A DNA stretch of 64,000 nt from Bacillota bacterium (lineage in GTDB: Bacteria; Bacillota; Clostridia; Acetivibrionales; DSM-1351). Numbering within the stretch: position 1 is the first letter of the stretch; each line of letters begins with the position of its first letter. Below, one piece after another: positions 35,388 to 44,803 of the stretch. The stretch is from NCBI GenBank assembly GCA_023444055.1, contig JAEZRV010000066.1:66581-130580 (forward strand). Reading direction: 5' to 3'. A program made the translations under genes and the position numbers. The notes beneath the pieces were generated by a model that saw only the letters and a list, made by a program, of their open reading frames with translations, was not told where the DNA came from and searched no databases.

Positions 35388-36398
35388 TTATGTGTGAAGT
35401 TTGAGTTTATTACTATAAATTTCTAGCATTAAATCTTCAACCCTCTTATAATCAGGTTCTACAGGAAGAGACGTATTCTTAGCTGCATATTTAAAATGTT
35501 GCTCATAATCATCAACCATATCAAAAATTTCGTTATAGCTATACTTTCCGCTTCTTATATCAAGAAAAAGACCTCTTTCTTCTTCTCTATAAGTATTAAT
35601 TCCCTTGCCTTCAAGTATTTCTGTCCCTGTTACCAAAAGGCGTATCAAGTGCATGGCATGCTTATTAAGGTGAAGCTCATCCTTTTTACTGTTTCTGTGA
35701 TTTAGTTTAGAATAATCCTTCACAATGTTATTCATAACTGAATAAATATTCTTGAAGTCTCGTAATGGATAGTGTTTCAGGTTTATATCAATAAAAATTT
35801 CTGTATCAAATTCTTCTTTGTTAGATTTATCAATATATAAGTTTATTTCACTATCAGTAAAGTCGTTATAAGTCCTTTTTAGGTGATCCATCTGACCTAA
35901 AACGCTGTTTAGAATATGTTGTTCTTTTTCTATTTGAGGATAGTTATCCCTGGCTAGAGCATTCTGTAGTCTTCTTAACTGGGCTGTTGCATAATTGCCA
36001 AAGCTTAATATAGCTTTCTGAGATAAGAAAAGATCAACATTTTCTCTCAAAAGCTTACCTTCTACGGATATTATAAGAAGGTGCTCAGGATTTGTGCCCA
36101 ATATTTCAAGCACGTTAGGATTACTATTTAGGCAAAGACCTATAAATTTTTTAAGTCCATAGATAACAGTATCAGTCGTCCTGTCTTCGAACTGTTCAAA
36201 GCTTGATAATCCCAGGATATCCTGCTTTGTTTCTAAAGTAACGCCCCTAACGTCTATATCACTGGTGTCTACATTGGTTCCATAGGCTATAGAACCTGCA
36301 GTTGTTAGAATTAGTATATTATTTCCCAGGTGCGGGTCTGTCCTTAAAAACTCATATTCTTCTGATTGCAACTTATCTTTTATACCATGTATATCCAT
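35388..36398 (-). CDS. RlaP/COG3541-like nucleotidyltransferase
   Basis: This 336-residue protein has the polymerase beta-type active site GSIAYGTNVDTSDIDVRGV near residue 36, with the GS and DxD residues needed for metal and nucleotide binding. The rest is helical. This resembles the RNA-ligase-associated nucleotidyltransferases (RlaP, COG3541). A second, diverged member lies immediately upstream on the same strand (85-base gap), and RtcB genes lie on both sides. The probable role is end modification of damaged RNA, which is inference from context. The ribosome binding site is weak (GGAAGGAAA upstream). Confidence 0.72.
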   Translation of the reverse strand: MDIHGIKDKLQSEEYEFLRTDPHLGNNILILTTAGSIAYGTNVDTSDIDVRGVTLETKQDILGLSSFEQFEDRTTDTVIYGLKKFIGLCLNSNPNVLEILGTNPEHLLIISVEGKLLRENVDLFLSQKAILSFGNYATAQLRRLQNALARDNYPQIEKEQHILNSVLGQMDHLKRTYNDFTDSEINLYIDKSNKEEFDTEIFIDINLKHYPLRDFKNIYSVMNNIVKDYSKLNHRNSKKDELHLNKHAMHLIRLLVTGTEILEGKGINTYREEERGLFLDIRSGKYSYNEIFDMVDDYEQHFKYAAKNTSLPVEPDYKRVEDLMLEIYSNKLKLHT

Positions 36399-36482
36399 GT
36401 GAATTTCCTTCCGGGCAACTTATTTTCTTACTGCATGAACAATTTACGAAGAAATACAGATGCGACTTTCCTTACTGGCAAC

Positions 36483-37253
36483 TTATTCCCATACTTCTTT
36501 AAGAGTTTCTCTGAATAGAGAATTTAAGGAATTATAATCAGACTTTTTATCTTTTTTTACAGTTTTTAGATACTGCTCAAAATGCTCTATTCTGCTATCT
36601 AAGAAATCAATTATAATTGAGCTTTTCGGTTCAATATCAATTTCCAAGCCTGAAGTTTTTTTCTCAAGAAGCTTGTTAATTTCATTAACTAAGGTGCCAT
36701 CCAACTGCTGTCCAATCATAAGTTTACTAAACTCCATTGGAGGCATGGTGTTGCTATTTTCAATCCACATGCATGCCAGAATGGGTCTTAATATATAAAA
36801 GTATTTCTTTATCTTTACATGATCTGTACTCATTACTTCATCAAACTTATTTTTGGCTAAATGTAAATAGTGATACATAGTTGGAACAGGAGAAAAATAA
36901 TCAGGTAATAGCTCTCTCATCTTTTGAGCAACACTGTAGTTATCAGCATATATAATAGGAGAACTAAGCCATTCTAGTAATGTAGGATTTGACTTCTTAA
37001 AATGTAGTAATGTTTTTCTTATATCCCAGCCATTAATATCTAATAGATCATTGATTGGAACCTCAATAAAATCTTTTTTATCTTCTATTGATAAGTACCA
37101 GTCAGCTTGGTGTATGTATATAAATCTTACATCATAGTCGCTGTCTTTTGATGCAAAGCCCCAACCTCTACTGCCCGATTCAATTGCATAGAGTATTTTT
37201 ATATTATACTCTTTTTCAATAGCATTAAGCTTGCTAATTATTTCATCCCTCAT
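36483..37253 (-). CDS. RlaP-type nucleotidyltransferase
   Basis: This 256-residue protein has IESGSRGWGFASKDSDYDVRF at about residues 25-45, the GS and DxD nucleotidyltransferase core, followed by FIYIHQADWYLSI. This is the standard pattern of RlaP (PF10127), a family named for association with RNA ligases. I chose the ATG at 37253 because GGAGG lies seven bases upstream. A longer frame to 37298 has no site. It is probably the first gene of an operon with the next nucleotidyltransferase. Confidence 0.8.
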   Translation of the reverse strand: MRDEIISKLNAIEKEYNIKILYAIESGSRGWGFASKDSDYDVRFIYIHQADWYLSIEDKKDFIEVPINDLLDINGWDIRKTLLHFKKSNPTLLEWLSSPIIYADNYSVAQKMRELLPDYFSPVPTMYHYLHLAKNKFDEVMSTDHVKIKKYFYILRPILACMWIENSNTMPPMEFSKLMIGQQLDGTLVNEINKLLEKKTSGLEIDIEPKSSIIIDFLDSRIEHFEQYLKTVKKDKKSDYNSLNSLFRETLKEVWE

Positions 37254-37505
37254 ATATTTACCTCCATTCTTTCTTATCCCATAAATACATTGTTCCATTC
37301 AACATAACTACTATCCCCACGGTGTTTCATAAATATGAATTGTTTGTACTCAAAAGTATATCATAAATAAGTTTTATTGAAGCAGTAAAACTTAAAAACG
37401 GGAAAGGTTGCAAACTTTTTGTCTGTAATTATGTGGAGAGAAAATCATACTAAATTCAAAATGATTTTTTAGCCTTATTACGAAAATGATGATAAACTTA
37501 TTAGT

Positions 37506-37539
37506 AACTCAAACTTCGCAGTTGAATATACTGCTTAAA
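37506..37539. repeat. Dispersed 34-base repeat, copy 3
   Basis: AACTCAAACTTCGCAGTTGA and the bases following. GCAGT TGAATAT ACTGC forms a five-pair hairpin. In copy 2 the same position pairs as GTAG/CTAC, a compensatory change. It ends nine bases before the truncated SPFH gene. Confidence 0.6.
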
Positions 37540-37547
37540 ACTTAGGA

Positions 37548-37952
37548 ATGAAACTTGACGACCTTCTTGCAAAGAAACAGGAAGTTGGAAACTACGTACT
37601 TGAAAAATTAAAAGAAAGAAGCAGTAGCTTTGGAGTGGAATTCCTATTTGCTGGTGTAAAGGACATTATTTTACCTGGTGAGATAAAGGAAATATTAAAC
37701 ACAGTGCTTATAGCTGAAAAAAAGGCTCAGGCTAATGTTATAACAAGACGAGAAGAAGTAGCCTCCACTAGAAGTCTTTTAAACACTGCAAAGCTTATGG
37801 AGGAAAACCAGACACTTTATAGGTTAAAGGAGCTTGAGTTCCTTGAAAAAATATGTGAAAAAATAGGGAATGTCTCACTTACTGGTGGTAGCTTGCTTGA
37901 ACAGTTAAATACATTACTGTCAAACAAAGTTATTGAAAAGCAGTGTAAGTGA
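37548..37952 (+). pseudogene. C-terminal part of an SPFH/slipin-type protein
   Basis: The 134 residues include GVKDIILPGEIKEILNTVLI, AEKKAQANVITRREEVASTR and SLLNTAKLMEENQTLYRLKEL. This is the second half of an SPFH (band 7) domain plus its helical tail. Full slipins exceed 240 residues and begin with a membrane anchor and the first half of the domain, both missing here. An ATG at 37548 with a weak GGA could start a shortened product, but a truncated gene is more likely. The break coincides with repeat copy 3. A terminator follows at 38009. Confidence 0.65.
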
Positions 37953-38008
37953 TAAAAAATTTATTGCGTTATTATTTGTTAATAATTTATAAGCTTATAA
38001 ATTTGAAG

Positions 38009-38050
38009 AAATCTCCCTTGGCAATAGCTTATAGCAAGGGGGATTTCTTT
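38009..38050 (+). terminator. Terminator after the SPFH fragment
   Basis: AAATCTCCCTTG pairs with CAAGGGGGATTT, with CTTT following. The stem is strong and GC-rich for this genome. Confidence 0.65.
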
Positions 38051-38153
38051 ATTGAGGTTAGCGTGAAAAATTGAGATGCAGATATAAAAATAATGCGTAC
38101 CTCACATAAGGGGTTCGTTAATTTCATCTCAAAAGTAGGTATGGGAGGTTAGT

Positions 38154-39338
38154 ATGATAGAAATCAAAGGAAAATACAACAGTGCTAAAGTTTTTACTAA
38201 TAATTTAGAAGAAAAGGCGGCAGGACAAATACTTGAACTTTGCAACCAGGAATTTGTTAAGACAAGTAAAATAAGGATTATGCCTGATACTCATGCTGGT
38301 GCAGGCTGTACTATTGGTACAACAATGACTATAAAAGATAAAATCGTTCCAAACTTGGTTGGTGTTGATATCGGCTGTGGCATGTTTGTAACTATGATAG
38401 AGAAAACAAATATGGATTTTTTTAAACTTGATAACGTAATCAGACGTTTTGTACCAAGTGGATTTGATGTACGTGAAAAACCTCATGAATATAATGCTTT
38501 TGTAGATATTTCAGATTTAAAATGTAAAGAACATGTTAATTTAGAAAGGGCATCTTTAAGTATTGGTACACTTGGAGGAGGAAATCACTTTATTGAAGTA
38601 AATAAGGACGATAAAGATAATTTATATTTAGTAGTTCATTCGGGTAGCCGTCACCTTGGAAAACAAATTGCCGAATACTATCAAAACAGAGCGACAAAGG
38701 AGATTGTAAGAAAAAGCAATGATGAAATTATTTCATTATTAAAATCTAAGGGAAAAGAAAAAGAAATTCAGCTGGAAATAGAAAAGGAAAGAGCCAAGCT
38801 TTGTGATGCCTTATCATATGTTCAGGGTGAGACCTTTAAAGATTATATCCATGATATGCATATTGCTCAGCTGTTTGCCGAATATAACAGGAAAGCTATT
38901 GCAGAAGTAATTATTCGAGAGATGAACTTTAATGTAGAGGGTAGTTTCACTACCATTCATAATTATATAGACATGGCTGAAATGATTCTGAGAAAAGGTG
39001 CTATATCAGCTAAAAAAGGAGAAAAAGTAATAATCCCTATTAATATGAGAGATGGAAGTATTTTGGCAATTGGCAAGGGCAATCATGATTGGAATCAATC
39101 AGCTCCCCATGGTGCAGGACGTTTAATGAGCAGAAAACAGGCAAAACTCAAATTGTCCTTAGAAGAATTTAAAAATTCAATGGAAGGTATATATACTACT
39201 TCACTGTCAATAGATACTCTGGATGAAGCACCGTCCGCATATAAAACTATGGAAGAAATAATTGACAATATCCAAGATACGGTTGAAATTAGCAAGATAA
39301 TTAAACCTATCTATAATTTTAAGGCATCGGATGATTAA
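38154..39338 (+). CDS. rtcB: RtcB-family RNA ligase, second copy
   Basis: This 394-residue ligase carries the canonical set: MPDTHAGAGCTIG, GVDIGCGMFV, GTLGGGNHFIEV, VHSGSRHLGK and APHGAGRLMSRKQA with the nucleophilic His. It also has a charged helical insert near residues 185-210 that the PrfH-linked copy lacks. The two copies share motifs but differ widely elsewhere, so they are separate lineages rather than a recent duplication. GGGAGG precedes the ATG. Its own substrate is unknown. Neighbouring RlaP genes suggest a general RNA repair role. Confidence 0.9.
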   Translation: MIEIKGKYNSAKVFTNNLEEKAAGQILELCNQEFVKTSKIRIMPDTHAGAGCTIGTTMTIKDKIVPNLVGVDIGCGMFVTMIEKTNMDFFKLDNVIRRFVPSGFDVREKPHEYNAFVDISDLKCKEHVNLERASLSIGTLGGGNHFIEVNKDDKDNLYLVVHSGSRHLGKQIAEYYQNRATKEIVRKSNDEIISLLKSKGKEKEIQLEIEKERAKLCDALSYVQGETFKDYIHDMHIAQLFAEYNRKAIAEVIIREMNFNVEGSFTTIHNYIDMAEMILRKGAISAKKGEKVIIPINMRDGSILAIGKGNHDWNQSAPHGAGRLMSRKQAKLKLSLEEFKNSMEGIYTTSLSIDTLDEAPSAYKTMEEIIDNIQDTVEISKIIKPIYNFKASDD

Positions 39339-39531
39339 GGAGATTTAAACAATATAGAAACCCAAAGGTATGGATTGTCAGTATCATTTGAATAAAGGTA
39401 ATCTTGTGCCTAAGTAAAATGAGTTAAGCATAAATAGTTACAATTGTGTAACTGTTAAAATTACTCTTAAGGATGTAATATATATATGTAATTGGATGGG
39501 AAAATAACTATTAATTAGGAGAGTAAAATGT

Positions 39532-40632
39532 ATGGCTACTAAAAATAAGATTAAAGGTTTTATTTCAGGAATTGCATTTGTAGTTACATTTTGTGTTATT
39601 ACATGCGGACTTAACGTATTTGCAGCACAAGACAAAAAAGATACTTCAGCTGAATTTGGCAATGTTAAAGTTTATGTTGACGGAGAATTAATACAGCCAA
39701 CGGACTCAAATGGGAAAATTACAAAACCATTTATATCAAATGGGTATGTATGTTTGCCTATTGAAGCAATAAGTAAGCTTTTAGGTAAAGATTTCACCTG
39801 GGATGCTATAAATAAGAGTGTGTATTTAGGCAAAAAACCTGAGACTAAGGTTCAAGAGGTCACAGTATCAAATGTTGATGAACTTTACAATCAACTTGGT
39901 TCAAATAAAAAGATAAAGTTAAAGTCTGGAATTTATAACCTATCAAAGATAAAACAAAATATAAACAATAGAACAAATATTATCTGGGAAGATGTATATG
40001 ATGGTAAAGAACTGAAAATAAACAATGTTGAAAACTTAACACTTGAGGGATTAGGCGATAAACCTGTTGAAATAGTAGTTGAGCCAAGATATGCAAATGT
40101 ACTAAACTTTAATGGCTGCAACAATATAACAATAAAGAATATAAGAGCAGGACATACTATCGAAAAGGGTGAGTGTGCAGGTGGAGTTCTGAATTTTGAT
40201 TCTACAAAAAATATAAATATATCAGACAGTATTTTTTATGGCTGTGGTACTATGGGTATAAATGCAGTTAAATCTGAAAATCTAACTTTTAATAATTCAG
40301 TTATAGAAGAATGTACTTCAGGTATAATGCAGATAGACTCGTGTAAAAACTTCACATTTACCAATAGTATATTCAGAAAATGTCAGGACTATAGTATGAT
40401 AAGCATATTTTCTTCCACTGATATGGTATTTGAAAAGTGTGAAATATCCGAAAACACTGTATCAAATGACTATGCGTCATTTATAAGTCTAGATTCATCA
40501 CAAGGTATAAAGTTCTTAAATTGCAATTTTAAAAATAATGTATTTAATAACTTTGGTAACAGTCTATGGGATGCGGAATTCACAGGTTCTACTTTTGAAG
40601 GAAACAGCTTATATGTTAGCAAAAATCACTAA
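39532..40632 (+). CDS. Exported beta-helix protein with stalk domain
   Basis: A signal peptide (GFISGIAFVVTFCVITCGLN, cleavage near VFA-AQ) is followed by a copper amine oxidase N-terminal-like stalk domain (about 45-105, FISNGYVCLPIEAISKLLG). A right-handed parallel beta-helix then runs from about 115 to 366, with repeating NIT/NFTFTNS-type rungs. Such proteins sit at the cell surface and often bind polysaccharide. No catalytic residues can be named. TTAGGAGAG precedes the ATG. Confidence 0.75.
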   Translation: MATKNKIKGFISGIAFVVTFCVITCGLNVFAAQDKKDTSAEFGNVKVYVDGELIQPTDSNGKITKPFISNGYVCLPIEAISKLLGKDFTWDAINKSVYLGKKPETKVQEVTVSNVDELYNQLGSNKKIKLKSGIYNLSKIKQNINNRTNIIWEDVYDGKELKINNVENLTLEGLGDKPVEIVVEPRYANVLNFNGCNNITIKNIRAGHTIEKGECAGGVLNFDSTKNINISDSIFYGCGTMGINAVKSENLTFNNSVIEECTSGIMQIDSCKNFTFTNSIFRKCQDYSMISIFSSTDMVFEKCEISENTVSNDYASFISLDSSQGIKFLNCNFKNNVFNNFGNSLWDAEFTGSTFEGNSLYVSKNH

Positions 40633-40667
40633 TTAATCTTTAACCAGAATGTCAGATAATGCACAAA

Positions 40668-40714
40668 AAAAGTTGTATACCGAGATTGCCTATCAAAAAC
40701 GGTATACAACTTTT
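40668..40714. terminator. Bidirectional terminator with GTATAC arms
   Basis: AAAAGTTGTATACCG and CGGTATACAACTTTT form a perfect 15-pair stem around a 17-base loop between two convergent genes, with T-rich sequence on either side. The arm shares AAAGTTGTATAC with the tandem repeat at 6725. Confidence 0.75.
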
Positions 40715-40814
40715 AATAAAGTCAATTACGGTTCAAATCCTTCGCCTTTTAGTCGATTGTAATTGACTCATACATTTATATAGTAGTAATTAAATAAAGA
40801 ACTATTTCAGTCAA

Positions 40815-42332
40815 TTATACATAATCTTCAATATCGTTAAAAATAAGTTTTACAAATTCATCTGACTTTCGATACTTATCGAACAATACCTCGTTTTGGA
40901 CTGATTCGGTATAGCTTGAGTCTAGATCAAGAACTTTCTTCAAATTAGATATCATGTTAGCCTCATTGTTTTGAATTGCATAAATTTTACTTTTAATATA
41001 ATAGGCATTTGCATAATTAGCATCAAAATCAATGAGCTTATTGCAAACAGTTAGGCAATCATCATAATTGCCAGAATCAAACAAGGATAGTGCCTTCCAA
41101 CTGTATGCTGTAAAGTAGTCAGAATTAAAAGAAATAGATTTGTCATAATATTCAATAGCTTCACTATATTTCTTTTGAAAATAAAAACTATTTCCTTTGC
41201 AGCAGTATATACATGCATTATAAGGCTGCATTTCAAGAACATAATAATATTCTTTTGCAGCTTCAACATAATTTCTCTTAAATAAAAACCAGTTTCCTCT
41301 GCTTATGTATTCCTTAGCGGAAATAGACTGTAAATTCATTACTTCATCAAACACTTGAAAAGCATCATCATATCTCTCCATGTAGTTTAAGCTATCACAC
41401 TTATTAATATAGGCAGGTATATATCTAGGGTCTTTTTTTATTGCAACATTATAAGATTGTATGGCTTTTTGGTATTCTCCCATTAAATTTAAAGTTGCCC
41501 CTTTATATAAATAAACATAGGGTTCATTGCCTGAAGGTAAGCTTAATGCTGTATTAAAACATTCAAGGGCTTCATAATACCTATCTAAAAAATAAAGGGA
41601 CTTACCCAAGGTTATATATGCTGAAGAATATTCTGGGTCAATTTTGATACATTTATCGAAATAAGATAATGATTCTTCATATTTACCTAATTCATATAGT
41701 GAATTTCCCATGTTTTCTTGATAATACAGATCTTCAGGACTTAACTTAATAGCTGCTTCATAATATGGTAATGAATTTTCATATTCATTTAGAAAATAGT
41801 AACAATTCCCTGCGTAATTTTGGACGTCAGCATCTTCATTATTTATTTTAATAGACTCTGAATAATATTTAAGTGCGGTTTCATAATCGCTTAATTCATA
41901 ATAACAATTTCCAATAGACTTTTGAACTTGAGCATCTTCATTATTTATTTGAATTGACTGTAGATAATATTTAATTGCGGAATTATAATCACTTAACTCA
42001 TAATAGCAGTTCCCTTTATTTGAATAATATACGTATTCGTTTTTGTCTAAATTGATTGCCTTATCAAAAAAATTTATAGCTTCATTATATTTTTTCAAGG
42101 AAAATAATGAAATTCCCTTTCCGTTATAGGCTTCAGCGCTTTTTGAGTTTAATTTAATTGCTAAATTAAAATATTCAATTGCCTTATTATAATTTTCCTG
42201 GTTAAAATTTTCATAGCCAGAATCGATATATGATTGATACTTGTTTGAACTCGCAGAAACCGATTGAAAAGTTAAAAGTATTACAAATACAGAAATAAAT
42301 AATAAACTAAATTTCTTAACTATATTTTTCAT
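40815..42332 (-). CDS. Exported TPR-repeat protein
   Basis: The 505 residues begin with a signal peptide (LLFISVFVILLTFQSVSAS), so the protein is secreted or cell-envelope located. Thirteen or so 34-residue tetratricopeptide repeats follow. Typical units are YNKAIEYFNLAIKLNSKSAE, YNSAIKYYLQSIQINNEDAQ and YSEAIEYYDKSISFNSDYFT. Two adjacent units are nearly identical (SIGNCYYELSDY), which indicates recent internal duplication. It is a scaffold for protein binding, with the partner unknown. The gene is monocistronic, convergent with the beta-helix gene and divergent from cooS. Confidence 0.82.
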   Translation of the reverse strand: MKNIVKKFSLLFISVFVILLTFQSVSASSNKYQSYIDSGYENFNQENYNKAIEYFNLAIKLNSKSAEAYNGKGISLFSLKKYNEAINFFDKAINLDKNEYVYYSNKGNCYYELSDYNSAIKYYLQSIQINNEDAQVQKSIGNCYYELSDYETALKYYSESIKINNEDADVQNYAGNCYYFLNEYENSLPYYEAAIKLSPEDLYYQENMGNSLYELGKYEESLSYFDKCIKIDPEYSSAYITLGKSLYFLDRYYEALECFNTALSLPSGNEPYVYLYKGATLNLMGEYQKAIQSYNVAIKKDPRYIPAYINKCDSLNYMERYDDAFQVFDEVMNLQSISAKEYISRGNWFLFKRNYVEAAKEYYYVLEMQPYNACIYCCKGNSFYFQKKYSEAIEYYDKSISFNSDYFTAYSWKALSLFDSGNYDDCLTVCNKLIDFDANYANAYYIKSKIYAIQNNEANMISNLKKVLDLDSSYTESVQNEVLFDKYRKSDEFVKLIFNDIEDYV

Positions 42333-42540
42333 ATAATCTCCCTATAAAGCTTATAATTTTATAAATACATTATAATTATATCTACTTATTATATCAACCA
42401 ATTATATCTGATTATATAAATTCTGAATGATTTGAAAAAATATTGCTAACCACATCCACCAGACTTGATGTTCTTTTGTTCTAAAGTTTTAAATATAAAC
42501 CATATCATAGTAAAGTAATATAATATATAGGAAATAAATG

Positions 42541-42569
42541 TTGACTTTAGAATAATTACATTCTATAAT
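42541..42569 (+). promoter_or_regulatory. SigA promoter of the cooS-like gene
   Basis: TTGACT (42541-42546), 17 bases, TATAAT (42564-42569), about 55 bases before the start codon. The spacer contains GAAT-N6-ATTC, a possible operator half-site pair. Confidence 0.65.
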
Positions 42570-42623
42570 AGTTAAATCATACTATTACTATAGGGAATAT
42601 AAACAATAGAGTGGGGGATTAGT

Positions 42624-44639
42624 TTGGATATATTACATAAATATGATTTTAATAGATACCATCATATGAAATTCGGAGAAAAAGCTGCTTACCATCATCA
42701 CAATGGTGCTGGTTGCAATGACTATGTAACTGCTGTCGCAGAGTACAGAAAAAGTTTTGCCTCAAAGAAGGATGTTATTGAGCAGACACCCGATCCGGCT
42801 GTAAAAGAGATGTTGCTACATATGGATGAAATTGATTGCAAAACTGTTTTTGACAGGTTTGATGCACAGAAGCCTCAGTGTACCTTTGGTATAGCAGGTA
42901 TTTGCTGCAAAAACTGTACGATGGGACCCTGTAAAATAACTAAGAAAAGTCCAAGGGGTGTTTGTGGAGCTGATGCAGATGTAATTGTAGCTCGTAATCT
43001 GTTAAGAAGCGTTGTTGCAGGTGTTGCAGCTCATGGGGCAAGGGGAAGAGAGTCTATGTTGGCATTAAAATATGCTGCAGAAGGGAAAATAGATATTCCT
43101 ATTGAGGGAGAGGCTAAAATATTGGCTACAGCAATAGCCTTTGGTCTTGAAACTGAGGATAAAACAATAAAAGAATTAGCAGGAAAGATTGCAGATATTC
43201 TCTTGGAAGACTTATCAAGAACAGTGCCTGCACCACATAAGACACTACATGCCTTTGCTTCAAAAGAAAGAATAAAAACCTGGAATGACTTAGATATTAT
43301 GCCAATCAGTCCATACCATGAGATTTTTGAAAGTCTACATAGAACAAGCACAGGTAACGATGGAGATTGGAAAAACTTGATGAAACAGATGCTTAGAAGC
43401 GGTGTAGCATTTGCATGGTCGAGTGTCTTAGGATCTTCAATTGCAATGGACAGTTTATTTGGACTCCCTACTCGAAGCACCTCAAAGGTTAATTTAGGGT
43501 CTTTAGAAAAAGGATATGTTAATATTGCAGTGCATGGACATTCTCCACTTTTAGTAAGCGAAATTGTTAAGTTAGGAAAAACAGATGAATTTATAAATCT
43601 AGCTAAAGACAGTGGTGCACTGGGAATCAAATTTTATGGCATTTGCTGTTCTGGACTTTCTGCAATGTATCGCTATGGAGGGGTTATTCCTTTATCTAAT
43701 GCAATTGGGGCAGAATTGGTACTGGGAACAGGTGCTTTGGACCTTTGGGTTGCTGATGTTCAGGATGTATTTCCTTCCATTATGGATGTTGCAAAATGTT
43801 TTAAAACTACGGTGGTAACTACTAGCGATTCGGCAAGATTACCTGGTGCAGAACATTTTGGATATGACCATGATCATTCTAACCTAAATCAAACTAAATC
43901 TCTGGCTAAAAAGATTTTAATTCGAGCTATAGAAAGCTTCGCAGATAGGAGAGAAATACCTGTCTATATTCCCCAATATGAAACTGAGGCAGAGGTGGGT
44001 TTTTCTTTTGAGTATATAAACAAGTACTTTGGTGGCTTAAAACCTATTGTGGATGCAATTAAAAGTGGAGAAATATTAGGTGTTGTTAATCTTGTAGGTT
44101 GTAATAATCCTCGTATTGTTTATGAGAAAGCGGTTGTTGAGATTGCGGATATTTTAATAAAAAATAATGTTTTAATACTAACCAATGGTTGTGCATCATT
44201 TCCGCTAATGAAACTTGGCTATTGTTCAACGAAAGCATTAGAGCAAGCTGGACAAAAGCTAAAAAGCTTTATGAAGGATTTACCGCCTGTTTGGCACATG
44301 GGTGAATGTTTAGATAATGCCAGAGCATCTGCTTTCTTCAAAGCAGTGGCAGAAGCTTCGGAGTTAACAATTAAGGATATGCCATATGCTTTTGCAAGTC
44401 CAGAGTGGTCAAACGAGAAGGGCATCTGTGCAGCATTAAGTTTTAGGCTATTAGGTATAGATTCGTACCACTGTGTTTATGCTCCAACCCAAGGTTCGGA
44501 TAATGTAACGGCATTTATGAGGGACGGAACAAGGGATATTTTAGGTTCAAGCATGATTGTGAATGTCAATCATATAGAACTGGCAAATCAGATTATAGCT
44601 GATCTAAAGGAGCAGAGAAAAGCGCTTGGTTGGGACTAA
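42624..44639 (+). CDS. CooS-family protein lacking one C-cluster cysteine
   Basis: The 671-residue protein has the full CODH scaffold. The N-terminal QCTFGIAGICCKNC, GPC and GVCGA motifs provide the B and D cluster cysteines. The HGH motif at 304-306, Cys342, Cys493 (VGCNN), Cys523 (NGCAS) and Cys562 (GECLDN) match C-cluster ligands. The position of Cys333 in canonical CODH, normally the final residue of DVQC, is Asp381 here (DVQD). In Carboxydothermus, CooS-V, which also lacks one canonical cysteine, holds an Fe-S-O hybrid cluster and does not turn over CO. This protein probably behaves likewise. No CooF or CooC is adjacent. The start is a TTG after GTGGGGG. Confidence 0.85.
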   Translation: MDILHKYDFNRYHHMKFGEKAAYHHHNGAGCNDYVTAVAEYRKSFASKKDVIEQTPDPAVKEMLLHMDEIDCKTVFDRFDAQKPQCTFGIAGICCKNCTMGPCKITKKSPRGVCGADADVIVARNLLRSVVAGVAAHGARGRESMLALKYAAEGKIDIPIEGEAKILATAIAFGLETEDKTIKELAGKIADILLEDLSRTVPAPHKTLHAFASKERIKTWNDLDIMPISPYHEIFESLHRTSTGNDGDWKNLMKQMLRSGVAFAWSSVLGSSIAMDSLFGLPTRSTSKVNLGSLEKGYVNIAVHGHSPLLVSEIVKLGKTDEFINLAKDSGALGIKFYGICCSGLSAMYRYGGVIPLSNAIGAELVLGTGALDLWVADVQDVFPSIMDVAKCFKTTVVTTSDSARLPGAEHFGYDHDHSNLNQTKSLAKKILIRAIESFADRREIPVYIPQYETEAEVGFSFEYINKYFGGLKPIVDAIKSGEILGVVNLVGCNNPRIVYEKAVVEIADILIKNNVLILTNGCASFPLMKLGYCSTKALEQAGQKLKSFMKDLPPVWHMGECLDNARASAFFKAVAEASELTIKDMPYAFASPEWSNEKGICAALSFRLLGIDSYHCVYAPTQGSDNVTAFMRDGTRDILGSSMIVNVNHIELANQIIADLKEQRKALGWD

Positions 44640-44803
44640 AGGTCGTGTTTTTGTGAAGCATTAAATAAAATATAATTTATTTGCACTACACAGGGAGGTT
44701 GGCTTAAAAGAAAGTTGACTTGAGCTCAAAAAAGGAGTCGCACCTCATGATAGTTTCACCATATTTTTGTGCCTAGAACATAGCGAAAGGATTGATAGTT
44801 ATT

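Noticed and set aside
40725..40745. GGTTCAAATCC resembling a tRNA T-loop
   Set aside because: The flanking bases do not form a T-stem and no acceptor or anticodon arm can be found.
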